Shown here in pieces: positions 1 to 6,888 of a stretch of DNA of 12,834 nucleotides (its first letter is position 1; each line of letters begins with the position of its first letter). The notes beneath the pieces are model-generated. The model saw only the letters and a program-made list of their open reading frames with translations, was not told the DNA's origin and ran no database searches. The position numbers and the translations under genes are program-made. This DNA comes from RGIG4608 sp045606265 (GTDB lineage Bacteria; Bacillota; Clostridia; Oscillospirales; CAG-272). The stretch covers positions 1 to 12,834 of the forward strand of contig JAZURO010000017.1 of assembly GCA_045606265.1 (NCBI GenBank), written 5' to 3'.

Positions 1-1
1 A

Positions 2-1279
2 AACACAAAAAAGGGCTTTACCCTTGTTGAATTGCTTGTTGTTATCGCAATCGTAGCTATTCTCGCAACAGTTGCTATTATCGGTTACACAAGCTTTACA
101 AGAAAAGCTGATATTTCAAACGACACAGTTATCGCAGGCGAGCTTAATACACTTCTCGCTGCAACAGATGCAACAGATCCTATCGAATCTTTTGACGACG
201 TTAAAGATGCTCTTTATGCTAACGGTTTCTACCTTGCAAACCTTAACACAAAGACAGAGGGTTGCTACTTCGTATGGGATAGTGCAAACAATCAGATAAT
301 CCTTGTTGACGGTAATGACAATTTCAAGGTTCTTTTCAGTAAAACAGAACCCAGCTCAAACAAAGCAGACTGGCATTTCGCAGTTAGTGACCTTTCAAAG
401 GTAGCTGCAATTAAAGCAGAAGGTTATACAGTTGAAACAATCGTAACAGATCTTCCCACACTCGGCGAAGCGCTGGCGTCAGGTGGCGAATTCCACATTG
501 ACAGAAGTATTATTATTGACATAGATAACCTCCTTGTGTTCAACTCCGCAAATCCCACAGTAATTGATCTTGGTAATTCACCTCTTAACACATCCGGTAT
601 TCTTGTTGAAGACGGTGCGAATGTTGTCCCTGTAGAAGTAATGCAGGGTGACGTAACACTTAACGGTGGACATATTTCTACTGCAGGTGCAGCTGTAAAC
701 GCTCACGATCTTCCTATCAAAATTGCTTTGCGTACAAGAAAAGGAAGCAATTTGAACATCAATGGTACAACATTTGAAAACACAAATAGCGCAGGTCAAA
801 TTAAAATCGGTGGCACTGCATATTTGAAGGATGTAGTTATCAACTCCACTAAGGTTGGCGTTGAAACATTCTATAATGGCCAGCTTACTCTTGAAAACGT
901 TACTATAAACGCAAAAGCAAGTGACAATGCTTATAACTACGGTGTTTGTGTTTGGTCTTGTAACTATGACCACGAGGGCTTTGAAGGTGACAACAGCAAC
1001 AACGGCCACAGCGGCAATGCTACTGTAACTATCAAGAGCGGTACATACACAGGTGTAGGTAGTGCAAATTATGGTATTATCGTAGCTTGCGGCGGTAACG
1101 TAGTGATTGAAGGCGGTACATTTATCAACAGTAACGGTGGAGATGTATTCACAGTAGTTAGCGGCGGTACCATCGTAGTTACAGGGGGTACATTCTCAGC
1201 AGATCCCACTGCGTATGTAAACACAGAAACACACAACGTTACACTTGTTGACGGTCTTTACACTGTAACAGCAAAATAA
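2..1279 (+). CDS. Type IV pilin-like (class III signal) surface protein with beta-helix passenger, 5' end outside window
   Basis: The reading frame is open from the left edge, so the true start lies upstream. The first in-frame TTG (position 32) is only an internal Leu codon. The visible N-terminus reads K-K-G-F-T-L-V-E-L-L-V-V-I-A-I, a classic prepilin peptidase site: cleavage after Gly, Phe +1, Glu +5, then a hydrophobic helix. A short pseudopilin-like domain follows (visible residues about 30-110, with a C-Y-F-V-W-D-S segment). From about residue 170 the protein is rich in Asn, Thr, Gly and Val. It shows rung-like repeats such as V-T-I-K-S-G-T-Y, V-V-I-E-G-G-T-F and I-V-V-T-G-G-T-F, suggesting a right-handed parallel beta-helix. 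By family knowledge the protein would be processed by a PilD-type peptidase and carried by a type IV pilus or type II-like machine. The adhesive or glycan-binding role is inference. No assembly genes are in view. A strong terminator follows 45 bp downstream. Confidence 0.8.
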   Translation, partial: NTKKGFTLVELLVVIAIVAILATVAIIGYTSFTRKADISNDTVIAGELNTLLAATDATDPIESFDDVKDALYANGFYLANLNTKTEGCYFVWDSANNQIILVDGNDNFKVLFSKTEPSSNKADWHFAVSDLSKVAAIKAEGYTVETIVTDLPTLGEALASGGEFHIDRSIIIDIDNLLVFNSANPTVIDLGNSPLNTSGILVEDGANVVPVEVMQGDVTLNGGHISTAGAAVNAHDLPIKIALRTRKGSNLNINGTTFENTNSAGQIKIGGTAYLKDVVINSTKVGVETFYNGQLTLENVTINAKASDNAYNYGVCVWSCNYDHEGFEGDNSNNGHSGNATVTIKSGTYTGVGSANYGIIVACGGNVVIEGGTFINSNGGDVFTVVSGGTIVVTGGTFSADPTAYVNTETHNVTLVDGLYTVTAK

Positions 1280-1324
1280 TAAAAGCATATTAGTTTAGGT
1301 AAACCCTAAATTTCATGTCTTTTT

Positions 1325-1361
1325 CATCCCCGTGGGCTTATGCCCTCGGGGATGATTTTTT
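1325..1361 (+). terminator. Rho-independent terminator of the pilin-like gene
   Basis: Arms 1325-1337 and 1342-1354 pair over 13 positions with one T-T mismatch (1333/1346) and a TTAT loop. The lower part of the stem is GC-rich. A run of six T follows at 1356-1361. It isolates the pilin-like gene from the deacetylase. Confidence 0.93.
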
Positions 1362-1461
1362 AATTTTGTTCTTAAAATTGTAAATTTTTCTATATTTTTT
1401 GTCAGGATTTTCAACGAAATAATAAGCAAAACGGAAGAATAATAAATATAGGAGGGATGAG

Positions 1462-2235
1462 ATGAAAAACAAAATTTTGAAAATTTTATTAATCAGTCTG
1501 GCACTTATTTTGCTTGTGCCAAGCATCAGCATTTCTTCAAAGGAACTCTTTTGGTACTGCAAAAGAAATCCCGAGCATAAGCAACCGGCAAGTGATCCTC
1601 AATTTTCTTTTTTTGACACCTGCGGGGGAATATACGTCGATAAGGCACACGGGGACGACGTTGAAGAAAAGGTGATTTATCTCACCTTCGATGTCGGATA
1701 TGAAAACGGAAACGTGGCAAAAATTCTTGACGTTTTGCACGAGGAGGGAGTTGTCGGCTCATTTTTTATTTTAGGCAACGTCATTGACAGAAACCCGGAT
1801 CTTGTATTGAGAATGGTAGATGAAAGGCATATCGTTTGCAATCACACCGTCAATCACAAGAATCTGACTGGCAAGAGCGAGGAGCTGTTCATCAACGAGG
1901 TTTTAGGTCTTGAAAATAAATACAGGGAGTTGACGGGGAAGGAGATGTCCAAATTTTTCCGTCCTCCCGAAGGCACCTTTGACAAGGAAATGCTATTAAG
2001 GGCGCAAAAGCTCGGCTATAAAACTGTTTTTTGGAGCTTTGCCTATGCAGATTGGGATAACAACGATCAAATGGATGAAGACGTAGCACTAAAAAAGATT
2101 CTTGACAACATTCACAACGGTGAAATAATGCTGCTCCACCCCACGGGAGCGACTAATGCAAAAATTATGCGTCGTCTCATTTGTGAGCTGAAAGCACAGG
2201 GCTATACCTTTGCAACCCTTGACAAAATAAAATAA
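1462..2235 (+). CDS. pdaA: PdaA-like polysaccharide deacetylase (NodB fold)
   Basis: This is a 257-residue exported or membrane-anchored protein. Residues 5-23 form a hydrophobic signal or anchor segment. The NodB domain spans about 70-255. Visible motifs are T-F-D-V-G at 75-79 (motif 1, Asp77 as probable catalytic base), H-T-V-N-H at 128-132 (two metal-binding His), R-P-P-E-G at 167-171, D-W at 197-198, and L-L-H at 224-226 (His226). The Y-E-N-G-N after motif 1 and the F-A-Y-A-D-W stretch match PdaA, which removes acetyl from N-acetylmuramic acid as a step to muramic delta-lactam in spore cortex. Motif 1 has Val where canonical NodB enzymes have a metal-binding Asp; B. subtilis PdaA itself has Asn there. 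The start is supported by AGGAGGG at 1450-1456, five bases upstream. Whether this organism sporulates cannot be seen here, so another wall deacetylase role is possible. Confidence 0.85.
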   Translation: MKNKILKILLISLALILLVPSISISSKELFWYCKRNPEHKQPASDPQFSFFDTCGGIYVDKAHGDDVEEKVIYLTFDVGYENGNVAKILDVLHEEGVVGSFFILGNVIDRNPDLVLRMVDERHIVCNHTVNHKNLTGKSEELFINEVLGLENKYRELTGKEMSKFFRPPEGTFDKEMLLRAQKLGYKTVFWSFAYADWDNNDQMDEDVALKKILDNIHNGEIMLLHPTGATNAKIMRRLICELKAQGYTFATLDKIK

Positions 2236-2264
2236 AAGGCGCTCAGGATATTCCTGAGCGCCTT
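2236..2264. terminator. Bidirectional terminator between convergent units
   Basis: A perfect 13-bp stem (2236-2248 with 2252-2264) has a three-base TAT loop and starts directly after the deacetylase stop codon. On the plus strand it is followed by a T-rich TCTATTTT. On the minus strand it is followed by TTTATTTTATTTT. It can therefore end both the deacetylase transcript and the long minus-strand operon, whose last gene stops at 2270. Confidence 0.9.
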
Positions 2265-2269
2265 CTATT

Positions 2270-2425
2270 TTAGTGGTTGTGACCTGCGTGAGGATCGCTT
2301 TCCTCGGTTTCAGGACCGTTGATTGCATCAGCGATAAGTGAAATACCGATTGTTGCAACGCCTATCACCATAAGTAATGCGAGGATAAGGCAAACGATTC
2401 TGACTGTTTTTTTCTGTTTGTTCAT
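2270..2425 (-). CDS. Small single-pass membrane peptide with His-containing tail (51 aa)
   Basis: This is a small gene, easily missed. On the minus strand an ATG at 2425 opens 51 codons ending in TAA at 2270. TAGGAGAC lies about seven bases upstream and serves as a ribosome site. The peptide has a basic N-terminus (M-N-K-Q-K-K), one hydrophobic helix from about residue 8 to 33, and a polar tail ending E-E-S-D-P-H-A-G-H-N-H. The positive-inside rule places the tail outside. The gene starts 29 bp after the parC-like stop and is the last gene before the shared terminator, so it is probably co-transcribed with the operon. I do not recognise a family. The three His and several acidic residues of the tail could bind metal, but that is a guess. 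The good ribosome site, the coherent signal-anchor design and the position argue that it is real. Confidence 0.72.
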   Translation of the reverse strand: MNKQKKTVRIVCLILALLMVIGVATIGISLIADAINGPETEESDPHAGHNH

Positions 2426-2454
2426 AATTTGTCTCCTATATGCCAATGAAATTA

Positions 2455-4683
2455 TTAATTAAATATTTTTTTAATGTCTTTTTCTGAGATTGCCGTGCCC
2501 GTTGCAGGAATCTTAATCTTTTTGTATCCCGTGGTGTCAAGATGCTCTGAGAACTTGTCGGTGGCACGGGTTATTTTTTGTCCCTTCTTGCAGGTGAAAA
2601 CGGTGGTTCCCGCACTTGTTCTGCTTGTTTTCAGGGGAATAAGAGAGGTTTTGACAACGATTGCCTTCTTTTGATTGTTTACCAAAAGCAAGTCATAGGG
2701 CTTCTTTTCCTCTTCATAGAATGCCGCAACTATCGGAGAAGCATCACTGTAAGCACCAACGAGCTTCTTTCTTGCCGCCTTTGTTTGATATGCGGTAATG
2801 GGAATTCTTACACCCTTTCCGTTTTCAAAAAGGAATACCATATTGTGTTTTTCGGGATAATCCTTAATTATCTTGATGAAAATGGGCTTTTCACCCGGAT
2901 CCATACCGAGCTTTGCAGGAATAAACTCACCCATATCACTTGCCTTGCAGTTTTCAAACTCGCTAACACGGGTCTTGAACACCTTGCACTGATCGGTAAA
3001 TATGATGAGCTCGGCAAGAGTGTCGGTAAATTCATAGAAAATAACCTTATCTCCGTCCTTGACCTTTTGCTCGTCGTTACCGCGGAGGGATTGAGGTGTA
3101 ATGCGCTTGAAATAGCCCTCCTTCGTCATATAGATGTGAACGTCGCTCTTTTCAAGATGCTCCTCGTGAACGTATTCAACGACCTCGTTTTCATCCATAA
3201 TCATAGAAACACGGGGCTTTCCGTATTTCTTCTTAACCTCGGTCAGCTGTTTGGAAATATATGCTTTGAGCTTTAACTCGTCAGCCAATATTTCCTCAAT
3301 CTGAGCAATTTCCTTTTGAAGTCCCTCAATTTCGCTGATTTTATTTATGATGAATTCACGGTTAAGATTTCTCAGTTTAATATCTGCAATAAAGTCTGCC
3401 TGAATTTCATCAATTCCAAAGCCCTTCATAAGATTGGGAACAACGTCGCAGTCCTTTTCGGTGCCTCTTATGATAGCAATTGCCTTGTCAATGTCAAGCA
3501 ATATCTTTCCAAGTCCCATAAGGAGATGGAGTTTGTCTTTTTTCTTTTTGAGGTCGAAATTAAGCTCTCTGCGGCAGCAGTCCATTCTGAACTTTATCCA
3601 TTCCGAGAGAATTTCGATAACACCCATCTGTCTTGGAGAACCGTTTATCAGAACGTTGAAATTACACTTGAAGCTATCCTCAAGAGGAGTCAGCTTATAA
3701 AGACGTGCCATCAGCTTTTCGGGGTCGGTTCCGCGGCGCAGGTCAAGTGTCAGCTTAAAGCCCGAAAGGTCGATTTCATCACGGAAATCAACTATTTCCT
3801 TAACCTTGCCCTCTTTTATAAGCTCCGTGAGCTTTTTCATTATAAGCTCAATGGAGGTCGAGTAGGGAATCTGAATTATATCAATGCAGTTTTGCGCCTT
3901 ATCGTAAACGTATCTTGCGCGGATTTTAACCGAGCCGGAGCCGCTTTCATAAACCTGACGCATAGTATCACGGTTATAAATAATCGTTCCGCCGCCGGGA
4001 AAGTCGGGCGCTTTTACTATGTCAAGGATCTTTTCAACATTTGTTTTCGGGTTTTTGAGAATTGCTATCGTAGCATCGCATATTTCAGCTAAGTTGAACG
4101 AGCAGATCTCACTCGCCATACCAACGGCAATACCCTTATTGGGAGTTACAAGAACGTTTGGGAAGGATGTGGGAAGCAAAACGGGCTCCTGCATACTTCC
4201 GTCATAGTTATCAATAAAATCTACTGCATTTTTGTCAATTCCACGAAATAGCTCGGCACAGAAAGGATCGAGCTTTGCCTCGGTATATCTGCTTGCAGCA
4301 TATTTCATATCGGATGAATACTGCTTACCAAAGCTACCCTTGGAGTCAACAAGAGGATGGAGCAACGCCTCATTTCCTCGTGTCAGACGAACCATTGTTT
4401 CGTATATTGCCGCATCTCCGTGTGGATTTAATTTCATTGTCTGACCGACGATATTTGCACTCTTCGTTCTCGGCCCCGTAAGAAGTCCCATTTTATACAT
4501 AGTGTAAAGGAGCTTTCTGTGTGCGGGTTTTAGACCGTCAATTTCGGGAATAGCACGAGAAACGATTACGCTCATAACGTAGGGCATATAGTTTTTTTCT
4601 ATCGTCTCCGTTATGGGCTGCGGAATCGCCGGTTTGTGTATTATTTCTTTATTTTCAACAACCTTTTTGGATTTTTTAGCCAT
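2455..4683 (-). CDS. parC: Type IIA DNA topoisomerase subunit A (topoisomerase IV ParC-like)
   Basis: This 742-residue breakage-reunion subunit cuts and rejoins DNA through a tyrosine. With an ATPase B subunit it decatenates or relaxes DNA. The N-terminal core begins near residue 20. It contains the winged-helix segment N-P-H-G-D-A-A-I-Y-E-T (86-96), the active-site A-A-S-R-Y-T-E with catalytic Tyr133, and the conserved V-L-V-T-P-N-K-G-I-A-V-G region around 175-190. The coiled coil and C-terminal beta-pinwheel follow. I see no GyrA box (Q-R-R-G-G-K-G), so ParC-type activity is more likely than true gyrase. The length also suits ParC. Quinolone-determining positions equivalent to E. coli GyrA Ser83 and Asp87 are Ala91 and Glu95. 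AAGGAC lies about ten bases before the ATG. The tsaC stop is 26 bp upstream. The partner parE, often adjacent, is absent here. Confidence 0.87.
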   Translation of the reverse strand: MAKKSKKVVENKEIIHKPAIPQPITETIEKNYMPYVMSVIVSRAIPEIDGLKPAHRKLLYTMYKMGLLTGPRTKSANIVGQTMKLNPHGDAAIYETMVRLTRGNEALLHPLVDSKGSFGKQYSSDMKYAASRYTEAKLDPFCAELFRGIDKNAVDFIDNYDGSMQEPVLLPTSFPNVLVTPNKGIAVGMASEICSFNLAEICDATIAILKNPKTNVEKILDIVKAPDFPGGGTIIYNRDTMRQVYESGSGSVKIRARYVYDKAQNCIDIIQIPYSTSIELIMKKLTELIKEGKVKEIVDFRDEIDLSGFKLTLDLRRGTDPEKLMARLYKLTPLEDSFKCNFNVLINGSPRQMGVIEILSEWIKFRMDCCRRELNFDLKKKKDKLHLLMGLGKILLDIDKAIAIIRGTEKDCDVVPNLMKGFGIDEIQADFIADIKLRNLNREFIINKISEIEGLQKEIAQIEEILADELKLKAYISKQLTEVKKKYGKPRVSMIMDENEVVEYVHEEHLEKSDVHIYMTKEGYFKRITPQSLRGNDEQKVKDGDKVIFYEFTDTLAELIIFTDQCKVFKTRVSEFENCKASDMGEFIPAKLGMDPGEKPIFIKIIKDYPEKHNMVFLFENGKGVRIPITAYQTKAARKKLVGAYSDASPIVAAFYEEEKKPYDLLLVNNQKKAIVVKTSLIPLKTSRTSAGTTVFTCKKGQKITRATDKFSEHLDTTGYKKIKIPATGTAISEKDIKKIFN

Positions 4684-4709
4684 TTTAAGATGTCCTTTTC
4701 TTTGGTGTA

Positions 4710-5744
4710 TTAAACCTTCTTTATTGTGTGCGCAGCTGCGCGTATCATTCTGTTATAAAGCGCTAAGCCAAGTCCTTCAAGCTGTGGCAGATGCGCATAT
4801 ATCGTTTTGGCACCAAGCTTGTCCGCTTCACGAAGGGAAGTAAACAGCTTTTTCGCCTGTGTATTAAGATCTTCTTTTTTGCCTATGGCTATTGATAGGG
4901 AAGCATCAAGCATTTCTTTTTCCTCATCATAGCACAAAACGGCACATCCGTTATTTTTCTGCTCGCTTATCATAAATGAAAGCACGTCGTCGTCATTTCC
5001 GTCAAGCAGAACAAAATCAACGCTTGGGGCATAGTGACGGTATTTCATACCGGGGGAAAGCGGCTTTTCATTTTCAGGGAGCTTATCAAGAACTGCAGGT
5101 GCAATGCTAACGTTATCGCAAACACAGCAAAGTGCGTCGTATGTGATGCCGCCCGGACGCAAAAGTGTCAGCTTTTCACCGTCTATCTTGACAATGGTCG
5201 ATTCAAGTCCGATTTCACACTCGCCGGAGTCAATAATCATATCGACTCTGTTTTTCATATCCTCGACTACGTATTTTGCGCTCGTCGGAGACGGACGCCC
5301 TGAAATATTTGCGCTTGGAGCCGCAATCGGCACTCCGCATTTTTCAATAAGTGCGTGCGCTACGGGGTGGGAGGGGCAACGGATTGCAACCGTATCAAGT
5401 CCACCCGTAACAGAGCTTGGAATACACTCCTTCTTCGGCATAATCACCGTCAAAGGGCCGGGCATAAACGCCTTGGCAAGACGGTAATAGGTCTCACTGA
5501 CGTGGGCGTATTTTTCCGCATCACACGGCTCTGCAATATGGATGATAAGTGGGTTATCACTCGGTCTGCCCTTGGCGGAATATATCTTTTTTGCCGCATC
5601 TGACAAAAGTCCGTTTCCGCCAAGTCCATAGACCGTTTCCGTTGGGAAGACAACAAGGCCGCCCGAAAGAATGATATTCTTCGCTTGATCAAGCGCTTCG
5701 CCATATTCGGTTTTGTCATTAATTCTTACGATCTTTGTGTCCAT
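4710..5744 (-). CDS. tsaC: L-threonylcarbamoyladenylate synthase, two-domain Sua5/YwlC type
   Basis: The enzyme makes threonylcarbamoyl-AMP from threonine, bicarbonate and ATP. This is the first step of t6A37 modification of ANN-decoding tRNAs. The 344 residues fit the long Sua5/YwlC class rather than the short TsaC class. The YrdC domain (about 10-205) shows F-P-T-E-T-V-Y-G-L at 33-41, K-G-R-P-S-D-N-P-L at 58-66, and S-A-N-I-S-G-R-P-S at 144-152. The linker S-P-G-M-K-Y-R-H-Y-A-P (230-240) is typical of Sua5 and is followed by the small C-terminal domain (about 245-340). The ATG at 5744 is eight bases past the prfA stop. Its ribosome site is weak (AAAGA), so translational coupling to prfA is likely. 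A prfA-sua5 pairing is familiar in Firmicutes, both genes serving decoding. Confidence 0.93.
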   Translation of the reverse strand: MDTKIVRINDKTEYGEALDQAKNIILSGGLVVFPTETVYGLGGNGLLSDAAKKIYSAKGRPSDNPLIIHIAEPCDAEKYAHVSETYYRLAKAFMPGPLTVIMPKKECIPSSVTGGLDTVAIRCPSHPVAHALIEKCGVPIAAPSANISGRPSPTSAKYVVEDMKNRVDMIIDSGECEIGLESTIVKIDGEKLTLLRPGGITYDALCCVCDNVSIAPAVLDKLPENEKPLSPGMKYRHYAPSVDFVLLDGNDDDVLSFMISEQKNNGCAVLCYDEEKEMLDASLSIAIGKKEDLNTQAKKLFTSLREADKLGAKTIYAHLPQLEGLGLALYNRMIRAAAHTIKKV

Positions 5745-5752
5745 AATATCTT

Positions 5753-6823
5753 TTAGTCTTGGGTTGAATTTTTAAGCTTTTCAGCCGTGTCCGCCGTAAT
5801 AAGAGCATCAATCATATCGTCAATATCACCGTTAACAAAATTTTCAAGAGAATGAGTGGTATATCCGATTCTATGGTCGGTTATTCGGCTTTGTGGGTAG
5901 TTGTAAGTTCTTATTTTTTCGCTTCTTGCACCTGTTCCGACCTGCAATTTTCTGTCGGATGAAATCTTTTCATCCTGCTCCTGCTGTTTGATATCAAGAA
6001 GCTTGGTGCGAAGCATTTTCATTGCTTTATCCTTATTTTTGAGCTGGCTTCGTTCCTCCTGGCACCATACCACAATTCCCGTGGGCTTGTGATAGATACG
6101 GATTGCCGATTCGGTCTTATTGATGTGCTGACCGCCTGCTCCACTCGATTTGCAGGTTTCTATAACGAGGTCTGCAGGATTTATCTCAACGTCAACGTCC
6201 TCTGCCTCGGGAAGAACGGCAACGGTTACGGTTGAGGTCTGAATTCTGCCCTGAGATTCGGTTTCGGGTACTCTTTGAACACGGTGAACACCGCTTTCAA
6301 ATTTGAATCGGGAATATGCGCCCTCTCCCTCGACCATAAAGCAGATTTCCTTATATCCGCCAAGCTCGGTTTCGTTACAGGAAACGATACTCGTCTTAAA
6401 CCGAGTTTTGTCGGCATACATTGAGTACATTCTGTAAAGAACGCCTGCAAAAAGAGCCGCTTCCTCACCGCCCGCACCTGCACGGATTTCGATAATTACG
6501 TTCTTTGAGTCATTTGGATCCTTGGGCAAGAGCAATATTTTCAGCTCTTCAAAAAGGGTAACGCTCTTTTCTTTACAAAGGGCGATCTCCTCCTGAATCA
6601 TCTCCTTCATATCCGCATCCACATCATCAAGCATTTCGAATGCGTCTTGAAGCTCCTGTTCGTTCTTTTTATATTCTCTGAATTTTGAGATAACGGGAGT
6701 CAGGGAATTATATTCTTTAATTCTTTTTGTAAATTCCGTGGGATTTGCCGCAATCTCGGGGTCGTTCATCTCACCCTCGAGCTGAATATATCTTTGCTCG
6801 GCAAAATTAAGTTTATTAAGCAT
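5753..6823 (-). CDS. prfA: Peptide chain release factor 1
   Basis: RF1 reads UAA and UAG stop codons in the ribosomal A site and triggers hydrolysis of peptidyl-tRNA. The 356 residues equal the usual length. The P-x-T anticodon-like tripeptide is P-E-T at 186-188, inside V-H-R-V-Q-R-V-P-E-T-E-S-Q-G-R. RF1 normally has P-A-T there, whereas RF2 has S-P-F, so RF1 identity is secure. The catalytic G-A-G-G-Q lies at 228-232 with Gln232 as the methylated glutamine of the family. The C-terminal R-S-E-K-I-R-T-Y-N-Y-P-Q block is present. No RF2-style programmed frameshift exists. AAAGGA at 6834-6839 precedes the ATG by ten bases. The gene follows the M18 peptidase after a 56-bp spacer that holds an inverted repeat. 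Confidence 0.97.
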   Translation of the reverse strand: MLNKLNFAEQRYIQLEGEMNDPEIAANPTEFTKRIKEYNSLTPVISKFREYKKNEQELQDAFEMLDDVDADMKEMIQEEIALCKEKSVTLFEELKILLLPKDPNDSKNVIIEIRAGAGGEEAALFAGVLYRMYSMYADKTRFKTSIVSCNETELGGYKEICFMVEGEGAYSRFKFESGVHRVQRVPETESQGRIQTSTVTVAVLPEAEDVDVEINPADLVIETCKSSGAGGQHINKTESAIRIYHKPTGIVVWCQEERSQLKNKDKAMKMLRTKLLDIKQQEQDEKISSDRKLQVGTGARSEKIRTYNYPQSRITDHRIGYTTHSLENFVNGDIDDMIDALITADTAEKLKNSTQD

Positions 6824-6842
6824 TTATATCAAGTCCTTTCTG

Positions 6843-6888
6843 AAATTTTAGTGCACGTCTTATATGCAGGACTCGTCAACTAAAATTT
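6843..6888 (-). other. Intercistronic inverted repeat between aminopeptidase and prfA
   Basis: A perfect 10-bp inverted repeat (6843-6852 with 6879-6888) spans the aminopeptidase stop codon and encloses 26 bases. It lies just upstream of the prfA ribosome site at 6834-6839. On the minus strand no T-run follows it, so it is not a standard terminator. It may act as an RNA-processing or stability hairpin that sets different expression of the flanking genes. The stem is AT-rich and therefore weak. Confidence 0.45.

Noticed and set aside
578..1009. A 143-codon open frame antisense to the pilin-like gene.
   Set aside because: It lies entirely opposite the Asn/Thr-rich repeat region of a gene with strong domain evidence. 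It has no recognisable motif, and its Val/Cys/Thr-rich composition is what reversed Asn/Thr/Gly codons give.
1294..1310. Small 6-bp hairpin (TTTAGG/CCTAAA) after the pilin stop codon.
   Set aside because: It is short and AT-rich, with a much stronger terminator 15 bases downstream. I treat it as incidental.
1362..1461. A promoter for the deacetylase gene.
   Set aside because: TTGTCA at 1399-1404 has no well-spaced -10 box, and other combinations have 14 or 19 bp spacers. A promoter must exist after the terminator, but I cannot place it.
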